Below are positions 51,414 to 60,387 of a DNA stretch of 64,000 bases, one piece after another. The position numbers and the translations under genes are program-made. The notes under the pieces were generated by a model. That model saw only the letters and a program-made list of their open reading frames with translations, was not told the origin of the DNA and made no database searches. The stretch is from Providencia rettgeri (GTDB taxonomy: Bacteria; Pseudomonadota; Gammaproteobacteria; Enterobacterales; Enterobacteriaceae). The stretch spans positions 1,364,001 to 1,428,000 of the forward strand of contig NZ_CP017671.1 of assembly GCF_001874625.1 (NCBI RefSeq), read 5' to 3'. Each line of letters begins with the position of its first letter. The first letter of the stretch is position 1.

Positions 51414-51804
51414 GGCCGCATCCTTAGAGGTTATCCCATCGACTAGGTAAATATAAACAAGGCGTTATGCTTATTTTTCTTTATTTAAGTTATCGCAGCA
51501 CAAACCTGATTTAACGCACCGTACTAAAAGGGCTTTTCGCCATAAAATTTTTTATTGGTTAATTCATCGAAAAGCAAGTTAAAAATACTAAAAATAAAAG
51601 TTTTACTATTTTATAACACTGCAATTAGATGCTCAATACAGTTAGCTGTTTTGTTGTGAAGATTTTTTATTTCTCGTACATATATATAGTAATAAACAAG
51701 CTTAATCGGTAAGCTCTAAATATTGTCCTTTAGTATGCTCAATCATTGGCGCTATCTTGTACTGGTGGTTCCAAGTGAATTAAAAATATTCCAAGGAGAG
51801 AGAT
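51414..51804. other. Divergent lysO/ybjD promoter region
   Basis: This 391-bp AT-rich stretch has no ORF. It should hold promoters for both genes. No conserved regulatory element was recognised. Confidence 0.45.
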
Positions 51805-53469
51805 ATGTATCTGGAACGTGTGGAAATATATGGATTTAGAGGGATTAACCGGCTGTCTTTAGAACTTAATAACAGCACAGTTTTAATCGGTGAGAACTCA
51901 TGGGGTAAATCCAGTTTACTTGATGCTCTTGATATTCTTCTCTCCCCCGAACATAAAGATTATCAATTCACTTTACATGACTTTCATCACCCAGCAGGGA
52001 ATGATGATTCACGTTATCGTTCATTACAGATTGTTTTAAAATTTTGTGAGCGCCGTAAAGGCCGGCATCAGTCATATCGTTTCCATAATCTTAGCTCCGT
52101 TTGGGTCGATAATGGTGATGACCTTAAGCATATTTTTTACCGAGTGAGTGCTGAACTCAAAGATGACAATACTGTCGTGGTTGATAAAAGCTTCTTAAAT
52201 TCAGGTGGTAATAAATTATCCTTGGATAATGTAGGGAAATACATAAAAGAAATTGTTCGGCTGTACCCCGTTATCCGTTTACGAGATGCTCGTTTCTTAC
52301 AGTCGATTAACCCAGAAATAATAGTGACTGGGCAAAAAGAAATGCGGGATATGTTTAATGCTCATATTAAGGAATTAACAAGTGCGTTAGTTAAAAAACC
52401 TGAGCGCCTCAGTGATGATGATTTAGGGGCGGGTATCGATGCAATGCAGCAATTATTGAGCCATTATTTTTCAGGGCAAACTGCACATATTATTAAGACA
52501 GACAATTCACTCATAAATATTCAACCTCGCAAACAAGGTTGGAAAGCACTGGACAATATTAATCGTCTTATCGCAAAACCAAACCAACGAAATATCCGTT
52601 TAATTATCTTAGGGATGTTTTATTCATTATTACAAGCCAAAGGTAATATTCACTTAGATAAACATGCGAGGCCATTGATTATTGTTGAAGACCCTGAAAC
52701 TCGACTACATCCGATTATGCTCTCTATTGCTTGGGGGTTATTTAGCCTGTTTTCACTTCAACGTATCACGACAACCAATTCAGGTGAGCTACTTTCACTG
52801 GCGCCTTTGGAAGATTTGTGTCGTTTGGTGCGCAATACGAATAAAGTATCTGCTTATCGTTTAAACCAAAATGATTTAAGCCCTGAAGAGTTACGTAAAA
52901 TCTCTTTCCATATTCGATTTAACCGGCCATCTGCACTTTTTGCTCGTTGTTGGTTATTGGTTGAAGGGGAAACTGAAATTTGGCTAATGAGCGAGTTTGC
53001 AAGCCAATGTCATTATTACTTTGAAACGGAAGGCATTAAAGTTATTGCGTTTGCACAAAGTGGCTTGAAGCCGCTGTTGAAATTTGCCAATAAAATGGGG
53101 ATTGAATGGCATGTGTTGACGGATGGTGATGAAGCGGGGCGTAAATATGCCGCTACTGCAACGCATTATGCGAATAAAATCAATTCGCCAGATAGGGATA
53201 GGCTAACGATGTTAACCGCTCCAGATATGGAACATTTCCTATATCGCGAAGGGTTCAGAAGCCTATATCATGAAATTGCAGATATTCCTGATAATGCAAA
53301 AGTCTCAACCAGACGGGTGATCATTAAAGCGATTTCCCGTACTTCAAAACCTGATTTAGCCTTAGCCACCGTAAATCGGGCGGCAGAGTTAGGGCCTGAT
53401 AGCATTCCACTGCAACTGAAAAATATGTTTTCTCGTGTTGCATGGCTTGCAAGGGGAAAAGCTAATTAA
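51805..53469 (+). CDS. ybjD: OLD-family ATPase/Toprim endonuclease-like protein YbjD
   Basis: This 554-residue protein (E. coli YbjD 552) has an N-terminal SMC/RecF-like ATPase with Walker A GENSWGKSS at 29-37, a conserved IVEDPETRLHP Walker B near 292, and a C-terminal Toprim domain with VEGETE and the metal-binding DGDEAG. The OLD family includes the P2 Old nuclease, active in phage exclusion. YbjD itself is uncharacterised and is a conserved core gene here, not part of an obvious defence island. Confidence 0.93.
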   Translation: MYLERVEIYGFRGINRLSLELNNSTVLIGENSWGKSSLLDALDILLSPEHKDYQFTLHDFHHPAGNDDSRYRSLQIVLKFCERRKGRHQSYRFHNLSSVWVDNGDDLKHIFYRVSAELKDDNTVVVDKSFLNSGGNKLSLDNVGKYIKEIVRLYPVIRLRDARFLQSINPEIIVTGQKEMRDMFNAHIKELTSALVKKPERLSDDDLGAGIDAMQQLLSHYFSGQTAHIIKTDNSLINIQPRKQGWKALDNINRLIAKPNQRNIRLIILGMFYSLLQAKGNIHLDKHARPLIIVEDPETRLHPIMLSIAWGLFSLFSLQRITTTNSGELLSLAPLEDLCRLVRNTNKVSAYRLNQNDLSPEELRKISFHIRFNRPSALFARCWLLVEGETEIWLMSEFASQCHYYFETEGIKVIAFAQSGLKPLLKFANKMGIEWHVLTDGDEAGRKYAATATHYANKINSPDRDRLTMLTAPDMEHFLYREGFRSLYHEIADIPDNAKVSTRRVIIKAISRTSKPDLALATVNRAAELGPDSIPLQLKNMFSRVAWLARGKAN

Positions 53470-53551
53470 GCTGAGATAACAAAAATAGGTATGTTGTTGA
53501 TTGATTATTTAACCTAGGAAAAGTTTAGCCTGCTATGTGTTTAATCAATTG

Positions 53552-53599
53552 ATAACTTAAGTTATATATTATGAACATATTGAATTAAGCCAATATGTT
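53552..53599. repeat. Two palindromes upstream of macA
   Basis: ATAACTTAAGTTAT (53552-53565) is a perfect 14-bp palindrome. AACATATTG and CAATATGTT (53574-53582 and 53591-53599) are perfect 9-bp arms with an 8-nt spacer. Both lie 80-130 bp upstream of macA and may be operators. Confidence 0.45.
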
Positions 53600-53638
53600 A
53601 AGTTGAAACATTATTGTTATCTTACAGTAAGTTATTTT

Positions 53639-53660
53639 AGAGGGCGCAGCCCTCTTTTTG
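53639..53660 (+). terminator. Terminator between ybjD and macA
   Basis: AGAGGGC and GCCCTCT form a perfect 7-bp stem with a 3-nt loop and five T. It ends only 20 bp before the macA ATG and 5 bp before its Shine-Dalgarno, so macA transcripts must either read through it or start within it. Confidence 0.85.
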
Positions 53661-53680
53661 TTCATAGGAAGCAGGTATAA

Positions 53681-54787
53681 ATGAAGGTAAAGCCTAAAAA
53701 AAAGTGGCCTCTTTATTTGGTGATAATTATTGTTGCCGCTGGTATCGCTGGGTTTCTCTTTAATGATAACGATCCAGAAGTTTTTCAGACCGTTGATGTC
53801 ACTCGAGGCGATTTGGATAAGCAAGTTCTCGCTACAGGTAAACTCGATGCGGTACGTAAAGTTGATGTCGGAGCCCAAGTAAGTGGTCAGCTACAAACGT
53901 TATATGTTAAAGAAGGCGATTACGTCAAAAAAGGTGACTTACTTGCCGTTATTGACCCTAAAAAAGCCCAAAATGATGTGATTGAATCCGAAGCAACGAC
54001 TCGCGAGTTAGAAGCTAACCTTTCCTTAGCTCAAGCTGAGTTGCGTTTGGCACAAGTCACGTACCAGCGTCATGTTAGCTTGGCAAAGTTACAAGCGGTT
54101 GCACAACAAGATTTAGACAAAGCAAAAACCGACGTTGAAGTAAAAAAAGCCCAAGTCGCGACTTATCAAGCGCAAATTAAACGTAACCAAGCCACTTTAG
54201 ACACCGCGAAAACGAACCTAAAATACACGCAAATTACTGCACCAATGGACGGTATTGTTACTTTTATTAAAACATTACAAGGGCAAACAGTAATCGCAGC
54301 CCAAGAGGCACCAACCATTTTAACGCTTGCTGATTTGGATACTATGTTGGTGAAAGCTGAAGTCTCTGAAGCTGACGTAATTTACTTAGAGCCAGGGCAA
54401 GAGGCATCGTTTACGGTGCTTGGCGCACCAGATAAAAAATTTTCAGGCCAGCTAAAGGATATACTGCCGACACCTGAAAAAATCAATGATGCTATTTTCT
54501 ATTATGCGCGGTTTGAAGTGCCTAACCCACAACATTTATTAAAATTACAAATGACGGCACAGGTCAAAATCGAATTAGACTCACGTAAGAACGTTTTGTT
54601 ATTGCCTCTATCTGCATTGGGAGATCAAATTTCGCCACAAACTTATGAGGTAGATATTCTGCAAGGTAATAAAGTAGAGAAAAAACAAATTGAGATTGGT
54701 AGCCGTAATGATGTGTATGTGGAGGTCGTCAAGGGGTTAAATGATGGTGACAAAGTGATCATTGGGCACAGTGACACGGAGAACTAA
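53681..54787 (+). CDS. macA: Macrolide efflux periplasmic adaptor MacA
   Basis: This 368-residue membrane-fusion protein (E. coli 371) has a single N-terminal membrane anchor (about 10-28), a barrel-sandwich/lipoyl half ([31 protein letters not shown]), an alpha-helical hairpin (about 85-165) and beta-barrel domains. It links MacB to TolC and stimulates the MacB ATPase. It is followed one base later by macB. AGGAAGCAGG precedes the start. Confidence 0.95.
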   Translation: MKVKPKKKWPLYLVIIIVAAGIAGFLFNDNDPEVFQTVDVTRGDLDKQVLATGKLDAVRKVDVGAQVSGQLQTLYVKEGDYVKKGDLLAVIDPKKAQNDVIESEATTRELEANLSLAQAELRLAQVTYQRHVSLAKLQAVAQQDLDKAKTDVEVKKAQVATYQAQIKRNQATLDTAKTNLKYTQITAPMDGIVTFIKTLQGQTVIAAQEAPTILTLADLDTMLVKAEVSEADVIYLEPGQEASFTVLGAPDKKFSGQLKDILPTPEKINDAIFYYARFEVPNPQHLLKLQMTAQVKIELDSRKNVLLLPLSALGDQISPQTYEVDILQGNKVEKKQIEIGSRNDVYVEVVKGLNDGDKVIIGHSDTEN

Positions 54788-54788
54788 A

Positions 54789-56732
54789 ATGTCTGCGTTA
54801 ATTGAGCTTCAAGGGATCACCCGTCGTTACGGTGAAGGTGAAAACCAAACTACAGTCTTGAAAAATGTTTCACTGAAAATTAATGCAGGTGAAATGGTTG
54901 CAATTATTGGGGCATCAGGGTCTGGTAAATCAACACTGATGAATATTATTGGTTGTTTAGACAAACCATCGTCAGGGGATTACATCGTTGACGGGCAAAA
55001 TATTGCCACTTTAGATAACGACCAACTTGCTGAGCTTCGACGCGAACATTTTGGCTTTATTTTTCAACGTTATCACTTATTGAGTCATTTAAGTGCAGAG
55101 CAAAATGTTGAAGTCCCCGCTATATATGCGGGAGCAGGGAAGGCACAGCGCCGCGAACGAGCCGCGCAATTATTACAACGCTTAGGGTTAGGTGAACGCA
55201 TCAACTACCGTCCTAGTCAGCTTTCTGGTGGCCAGCAGCAACGAGTCAGTATTGCAAGGGCACTGATGAATGGTGGGCAAATCATTTTAGCTGATGAACC
55301 GACAGGCGCACTCGATAGCCATTCTGGCGAAGAGGTGATGAAAATCTTAAAAGACCTCTGCGCTCAGGGGCATACCGTAATTATTGTCACCCACGACCCA
55401 AAAATAGCTGAGCAAGCGGAGCGGGTTGTTGAGATTAAGGATGGTGAAATTCTTCGTGATTCGGGGGCGGTAGCAGCTGTTCGTACTAATTCGCTACCAA
55501 AAGCTGCTAGCCGTAAACTGTCTTTAAGTCAGGTATATGGTCGGTTTAGTGAAGCTTTATTGATGGCTTGGCGTGCAATGGTCGTCAATAAAATGCGTAC
55601 TTTGCTGACAATGTTAGGGATCATCATTGGTATCGCTTCGGTGGTATCGATTATGGTTATTGGTGATGCAGCACAAGATATGGTTTTGAATGATATAAAA
55701 TCAATTGGAACTAATACCATTTCAATTTATCCCGGGGAAGATTTTGGCAGTGATGATGCGCAAAATCGTCAGTCTTTAAAAGCCGCAGATATTGAAGCCT
55801 TAGCAAAACAACCCTATGTGTATGCGATTTCAGGAGAAATCAATAGTTCGACTCGCCTAAGAAAGGGAAATTTAGATGCGGCGGCACAGCTTTTAGGTGT
55901 TGGGCGCGGTTATTTTGATGTCTATGCGTCAAAGTTTTCAGAAGGCATGAATTTTACGCAAGATATGGTGGATAGGCGTGCGCAAGTTGTTGTGATTGAT
56001 GCGAACACGAAACGACGATTTTTTCCTAAGCAAGAGCGTGTGGTGGGCGAAACTTTGTTAGTTGGTAATATGCCTGTTACCGTTATTGGGGTGCTTGAAG
56101 AGAAAAAATCAGCTTTTGGCTCAAGCAAGTCATTATCAATTTGGCTGCCAGATACCACAGTGAACAGTAAAATTATTAATCGCCCTTATTATGATAGTTT
56201 CACGGTTCGGGTAAAAGAGGGTTATGACGCTAAAACGGTAGAGCAACAATTAACTCGTTTACTGACATTGCGTCATGGTAAGCAAGATATATTTACTTTT
56301 AACCTTGATACTTTTGTTAAAGCAGCTGAAAAAACAACGAGAACAATGCAGTTATTCCTAACTTTAGTGGCTGTTATTTCACTCGTGGTCGGGGGGATCG
56401 GGGTGATGAATATCATGCTTGTTTCGGTGACGGAGCGAACTCGTGAAATAGGCATTCGTATGGCTGTGGGGGCAAGGACCAGTGATGTCATGCAGCAGTT
56501 TTTGATTGAGGCCATTTTAGTATGCTTAATGGGGGGGCTGCTAGGAATTGGATTGTCCTATGGCATCAGTTTATTGGCCCAAATGGCATTGCCCGGCTGG
56601 ACTTTTTCCTTTGACCCTATGGCGCTAGTGAGTGCGTTTGCTTGTTCAACAGCGATCGGGGTTATTTTTGGCTTTCTACCCGCACGCAATGCCGCTCGAT
56701 TAAATCCGATTGATGCATTAGCGAGGGAGTAA
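54789..56732 (+). CDS. macB: Macrolide ABC exporter MacB
   Basis: This 647-residue protein (E. coli 648) has an N-terminal ATPase domain (Walker A GASGSGKST, signature LSGGQQQR, Walker B IILADEP), a first membrane helix near 275-300, a large periplasmic domain, and three C-terminal helices. It works as a mechanotransmission dimer with MacA and TolC to expel macrolides, enterotoxin and other substrates from the periplasm. The start is one base after the macA stop; a longer in-frame ORF overlapping macA was rejected. Confidence 0.96.
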   Translation: MSALIELQGITRRYGEGENQTTVLKNVSLKINAGEMVAIIGASGSGKSTLMNIIGCLDKPSSGDYIVDGQNIATLDNDQLAELRREHFGFIFQRYHLLSHLSAEQNVEVPAIYAGAGKAQRRERAAQLLQRLGLGERINYRPSQLSGGQQQRVSIARALMNGGQIILADEPTGALDSHSGEEVMKILKDLCAQGHTVIIVTHDPKIAEQAERVVEIKDGEILRDSGAVAAVRTNSLPKAASRKLSLSQVYGRFSEALLMAWRAMVVNKMRTLLTMLGIIIGIASVVSIMVIGDAAQDMVLNDIKSIGTNTISIYPGEDFGSDDAQNRQSLKAADIEALAKQPYVYAISGEINSSTRLRKGNLDAAAQLLGVGRGYFDVYASKFSEGMNFTQDMVDRRAQVVVIDANTKRRFFPKQERVVGETLLVGNMPVTVIGVLEEKKSAFGSSKSLSIWLPDTTVNSKIINRPYYDSFTVRVKEGYDAKTVEQQLTRLLTLRHGKQDIFTFNLDTFVKAAEKTTRTMQLFLTLVAVISLVVGGIGVMNIMLVSVTERTREIGIRMAVGARTSDVMQQFLIEAILVCLMGGLLGIGLSYGISLLAQMALPGWTFSFDPMALVSAFACSTAIGVIFGFLPARNAARLNPIDALARE

Positions 56733-56746
56733 TTAACCTATTAATA

Positions 56747-56783
56747 TTTTCCTCTGTATTGGGTTATACAATACAGAGGAAAT
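56747..56783 (+). terminator. Hairpin downstream of macB
   Basis: TTTCCTCTGTATTG and CAATACAGAGGAAA are perfect 14-bp arms around a 7-nt loop, 15 nt past the macB stop. The T-tract is weak. Confidence 0.6.
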
Positions 56784-56911
56784 TGCTTTAGTGTTTTTTA
56801 AGGCGGTTTAATATCTGACCTTTCCAATCAATATAGATATCATTTTCCTTATAAGTAGGGTATTCATGCATTGAAGTTTTGCCTATTTAAGAATATATTT
56901 ACATCATGTTA

Positions 56912-56938
56912 CAGTTCCGTTTAATGGAACTGAGTTCC
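56912..56938. promoter_or_regulatory. Distal operator candidate for the IclR-type regulator
   Basis: CAGTTCC-N7-GGAACTG (56912-56932) is a perfect palindrome, with a third GTTCC half-site at 56934-56938. It shares 14 of 17 core positions with the proximal site at 57129-57147. Confidence 0.65.
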
Positions 56939-57128
56939 TCGATTAAATTCTGCTAATTAAATGCTCCAAATTTAACCTATTCATTTATCAATGAAATTTT
57001 TTCTCGCTATATGTATTCCCTCATTTATTTAAATATTTCATAATAAAAATATTGTCTGAAAAGATAAATTCTACTTGCGAATTGGTAGCGATCATGGATA
57101 TTATTTGCTTGTAGAATAAATGAAACCT

Positions 57129-57147
57129 AGTTCCACATAATGGAACT
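57129..57147. promoter_or_regulatory. Proximal operator candidate for the IclR-type regulator
   Basis: AGTTCCA-cataa-TGGAACT has perfect 7-bp arms and the same GTTCC-N7-GGAAC spacing as the upstream copy. It is 54 bp before the permease ATG, a position that would overlap or follow the promoter. Confidence 0.65.
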
Positions 57148-57201
57148 TATAATAAAGCCAGTAAAAAACTAAGCAAAGACAACCACACAGCAGGTGCGAA
57201 T

Positions 57202-58554
57202 ATGGCGAATAAAGTAGGTGAAGATTATTCTTTGGCTCGGGTACCCCAAAGTGCTCGTAGACCATTCTATGAAGTGTTAATTCTACGAATTGGTGCACTA
57301 GCTTGTGTTTCACAAGTCATGTTAGGTGCGGCGCTCGGGTACGGGTTAACTTTTTGGCAGGCGTTTTGGGCAACCATGCTTGGCTCTGTAATTTTGCAGG
57401 TAGTCAGTTGGGGGCTTGGGGCGGCTGCATGTCGCGAAGGTATGTCGATTAGCCTACTCTCTAGGTGGGCGGGTTTTGGTAAGTTAGGTTCAGCTCTGAT
57501 TGGTGGCGCAATTGCCATTTCTTTAATGGGTTGGTTTGGCGTACAAAATGGCTTCTTCGCGGATGGTATGTATAAAGCGACTAACGTGCTAACACCAGGG
57601 ACTTGGTCACTTATTACAGGTATTGCGGTGACGGTTATTACAGTATATGGGTATCGATTTTTATCTATTACTGCAAATATCTCAACGCCGCTATTTTTAT
57701 TCGCATTAGGTTGGGCGACGTATAATTTATTATCAGGTCAGGATATTGGTACTCTTATCAATGACACTGAACCCGCCGGGCCACTAATGACAATGCCAGC
57801 TGCAATCACGATGGTTGCTGGCGGTTTTATTATTGCAGCGGTGACAACACCAGACATCAGCCGCTTTATGAAAGCCCCTAAAGATGTGTTTTGGATGACG
57901 CTCATCGGCACTTTTTTTGGAGAGCTTCTGGTAAACATGATAGCGGTACTGATGGCACTTTCATTACGTACTAGCCAAGTGTTTGATTTAATGATGGCAT
58001 TGACTGGCCTATTAGGTGCATCGATTGTTATTTTTTCAACAATAAAAATGAATGATATCAATCTATACTCATCATCTTTAGGTTTCTCAACACTACTCAA
58101 TGCGATTTTTAATAAACGTTTTGACCGCCGTTATTTAACGTGGGTGATTGGTATTTTTGGGACCATCGCTTCAATGTTAGGGATTTTAGACAATTTTATT
58201 GGCTTCTTAATTTACCTTGGAATAGCAATCCCTCCTGTCGCAGGGATTATGGTTGTTGACTACTATATCTTAAAACGAGACCGCAAAGAGCTAGATACTA
58301 CGCGTGCACAGGGCATATTGCCGCCTAGTTGCGAAGCGTATAACCCCATTACTTTAATTGTCTGGTTAATTGCCGTCATAGTCGGATGGGGAACATCAGA
58401 GTTAGGGCCATTTAATGCAGATTACGGTATTCCAGCACTTAACTCATTAGTTACGGGGGCTATAGCTTATTGGGTTGCCATGAGCTGGCAGGCAAAAGCA
58501 AAAGGTGTTGAAGCTGTGCATTTTCGCCAAGTCTCTAATTTGGATAAGGATTAA
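57202..58554 (+). CDS. NCS1-family nucleobase/cytosine-type permease
   Basis: This 450-residue inner-membrane protein has about 12 hydrophobic segments and follows E. coli CodB-type NCS1 carriers, including an N-terminal DYSLARVP segment, the GALACVSQVMLGAALGYGL helix-1 region and TTPDISRFMK. NCS1 carriers import cytosine, allantoin, hydantoins or related N-heterocycles with H+ or Na+. No cytosine deaminase is nearby, so the substrate is probably not cytosine but something opened by the hydrolase encoded 3 nt downstream. It is the first gene of a three-gene operon with IclR-type operators upstream. Confidence 0.9.
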   Translation: MANKVGEDYSLARVPQSARRPFYEVLILRIGALACVSQVMLGAALGYGLTFWQAFWATMLGSVILQVVSWGLGAAACREGMSISLLSRWAGFGKLGSALIGGAIAISLMGWFGVQNGFFADGMYKATNVLTPGTWSLITGIAVTVITVYGYRFLSITANISTPLFLFALGWATYNLLSGQDIGTLINDTEPAGPLMTMPAAITMVAGGFIIAAVTTPDISRFMKAPKDVFWMTLIGTFFGELLVNMIAVLMALSLRTSQVFDLMMALTGLLGASIVIFSTIKMNDINLYSSSLGFSTLLNAIFNKRFDRRYLTWVIGIFGTIASMLGILDNFIGFLIYLGIAIPPVAGIMVVDYYILKRDRKELDTTRAQGILPPSCEAYNPITLIVWLIAVIVGWGTSELGPFNADYGIPALNSLVTGAIAYWVAMSWQAKAKGVEAVHFRQVSNLDKD

Positions 58555-58557
58555 GCA

Positions 58558-59391
58558 ATGTCAGGTACAAAAGTTAAAGTTGCTTTGGCTCAGTTTAATT
58601 CTGAACTCGGTAATAAGCAGAATAATTTGCAGCGCATGGCGCTAATGTGCCAACAAGCTGCTGATTCAGGTGCGAAGCTGGTTTGTTTCCCTGAATTAGC
58701 AACAACAGGTTATCGTGGTGATTTATTAACTACAAAACTCTGGGACTTAAGTGATTCAGAGGGCAGCGAAACCTATAACTTATTTAGTGAACTTGCGACC
58801 CGCCTTAATATTACCATCGTTAGCGGTTTTGTTGAGCGTGGCGACTATTTAGGTGACATATATAACTCTGTGGGGGTTTGGAACCCAGGGTGTAAAGGGG
58901 TTAGCGGTATATTTCGCAAAGTCCATGCTTTTGGTTTAGAAAAACAGTGGTTTGGTCGTGGTGACAGCTTCCCTGTATTTGACACACCAATAGGGAAAAT
59001 TGGCATCATGATCTGTTATGACATGGGGTTCCCTGAAGTCGCTCGTATTTTAACGCTACAAGGGGCCGAATTGTTATTAGCCCCCTCTGCATGGTGTGTA
59101 CAAGATAAAGACGTTTGGGATATCAACAGCGCTTGTCGAGCACTGGAAAATGGTACCCACTTACTTGCTGTAAACCGTTGGGGCCATGAAGAAGACCTCC
59201 ATTTATTTGGTGGAAGCAAGGTATTAGGCCCTCGTGGACAAGTTCTTTATGAAGCAACTCATGCAGGTGAAGAGCTATTAATTGGTGAAATTGATTTCTT
59301 AGACCAAGCGCATACACGCCTTAAAGTACCTTATCTAAGAGATAGAAAACCACAAAGTTACGGTGTATTAACCCAAGGTTTAGGGTCATGA
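58558..59391 (+). CDS. Nitrilase-superfamily carbon-nitrogen hydrolase
   Basis: This 277-residue cytosolic enzyme has the full Glu-Lys-Cys catalytic triad of the superfamily: E46 (FPELATTGY), K121 (FRKVHAFGLE) and C153 (MICYDMGFPE). A second Glu in the GLEKQWF loop is also present. The family hydrolyses amides, carbamoyl groups or nitriles. The closest impression is of an aliphatic amidase or N-carbamoyl amidase branch, but the substrate is not determinable. It lies between a permease and an IclR regulator, and its stop overlaps the regulator ATG (ATGA), so the three are one operon. Confidence 0.92.
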   Translation: MSGTKVKVALAQFNSELGNKQNNLQRMALMCQQAADSGAKLVCFPELATTGYRGDLLTTKLWDLSDSEGSETYNLFSELATRLNITIVSGFVERGDYLGDIYNSVGVWNPGCKGVSGIFRKVHAFGLEKQWFGRGDSFPVFDTPIGKIGIMICYDMGFPEVARILTLQGAELLLAPSAWCVQDKDVWDINSACRALENGTHLLAVNRWGHEEDLHLFGGSKVLGPRGQVLYEATHAGEELLIGEIDFLDQAHTRLKVPYLRDRKPQSYGVLTQGLGS

Positions 59392-60137
59392 GTATTTTAT
59401 CTAGTGTCGTTGATGTTTATCAACTGTTCCTGCGTACAGGCGCTGAGCTAACAGTAACAACGTTGGTAAATGAATTAGGTATGCCAAAGAGCTCCGCATC
59501 ACGCCTTTTAAAACAGATGGCAGAACTAGGGCTGTTAGAAAAGAAAAATAATGCGCCAATTTATCGGCCTGGCTTATTGATTATGGAATTAGCTCACCGA
59601 GCGAGGGGGATGAACCCTTTAATCGATATGATGCTTGAAGCGCTTGATGAGCTTGCTAAAGATAGCGGTTTTACCAGCTATGTATCCGCACTTGATGATG
59701 ACATGGTGCGTGTTGTCCATGCGCGTTTTGGCAATAGTATGTTGCAAGTGGTTACCCAGCCGGGGACTCGTTTGCCTATTCTTGGTACTTCTACGGGGCG
59801 TGCGTTGTTATCTAGGCTACCGTTGAATGAAAGGTCAGAAATTATTAGTCGTGAGTCAAAAGATGAGCAAGAAAGGTTGATTCAACAAATGAACCTTATT
59901 GCTGAGCGTGGCTGGGAGTTCTCGATGAATGAATCTGTAGCTGGTGTTGCTTCTGTATCCAGTACCGTTTTTGACCCATCGCAAAATTCATTATATGCAC
60001 TGTGTTTAAGTTTGCCTGAAATGCAGATGAACAAAGAGGTTATGGAGCAATTATCCACTAATCTTTGCCATAAGGCTGCTTATCTAGGTTGTATGGTTGG
60101 CGACCCTTACTGGCTACAAAAAAGTATCAAAAAGTAG
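59388..60137 (+). CDS. IclR-family transcriptional regulator
   Basis: This 249-residue protein has an N-terminal winged helix (about 1-65; ELTVTTLVNELGMPKSSASRLLKQM is the recognition region) and a C-terminal GAF-like IclR effector-binding domain (about 75-240). It is translationally coupled to the hydrolase gene. The paired GTTCC-N7-GGAAC sites upstream of the permease are the natural candidates for its binding sites. The effector is probably the imported compound or a product of it. Confidence 0.92.
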   Translation: MSILSSVVDVYQLFLRTGAELTVTTLVNELGMPKSSASRLLKQMAELGLLEKKNNAPIYRPGLLIMELAHRARGMNPLIDMMLEALDELAKDSGFTSYVSALDDDMVRVVHARFGNSMLQVVTQPGTRLPILGTSTGRALLSRLPLNERSEIISRESKDEQERLIQQMNLIAERGWEFSMNESVAGVASVSSTVFDPSQNSLYALCLSLPEMQMNKEVMEQLSTNLCHKAAYLGCMVGDPYWLQKSIKK

Positions 60138-60387
60138 TGAAATTATGTCATGTAGTAAAGTAGGTAGTAAAAGTAAGTAGTGAAAGTAAAGAGTAAATTA
60201 TAAGCAGTTTATATCGTTAGTACTTTATTTTAAGTGCGTGAATAACGCCTTCATCAGGAAAAGGTGAGACCTCAGCAATAAGTGGTTTCACATGGGGTGA
60301 AATGGGGAAACCTAGCTTTATTGGGCTAGTTATCCCCAAAGTAGCCCTTCATTTTTATAAAAAATAATTAAAATTGAAGGAAATACA
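60138..60387 (+). promoter_or_regulatory. Structured leader upstream of the DUF1177 gene
   Basis: Successive hairpins are visible: GCGT/ACGC (60236-60248), AGGT/ACCT (60262-60272), TTTCAC/GTGAAA (60286-60302) and a two-part stem TGGGGA..CTAGC / GCTAG..TCCCCA (60303-60338). GGTTTC (60284-60289) can also pair with GAAACC (60307-60312), which would break the last two. The 5' part carries short direct repeats of a GTAGTAAAAGTAA type. A riboswitch-like leader is possible; no known class was recognised. Confidence 0.4.

Larger units (their letters stand above)
56784..57201. other. Promoter region of the NCS1 permease operon
   Basis: This AT-rich region, part of a 469-bp gene-free stretch, holds two operator-like GTTCC-N7-GGAAC sites (listed separately) and a TTCATT/AATGAA inverted repeat at 56980-56995. 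No ORF or RNA gene was recognised. Confidence 0.5.

Noticed and set aside
51414-51560. Lysine riboswitch upstream of lysO
   Set aside because: I looked for the conserved L-box segments and multi-helix layout and did not see them.
51805-53469. Phage-defence island around the OLD-family gene ybjD
   Set aside because: It is the conserved core gene ybjD in its normal neighbourhood, with no partner UvrD-like helicase (Gabija) or other defence gene beside it.
60146-60181. Leader peptide of about 11 codons before the DUF1177 gene
   Set aside because: It lies in a short direct-repeat stretch, has no clear ribosome binding site, and does not overlap the hairpins in a way that suggests attenuation.
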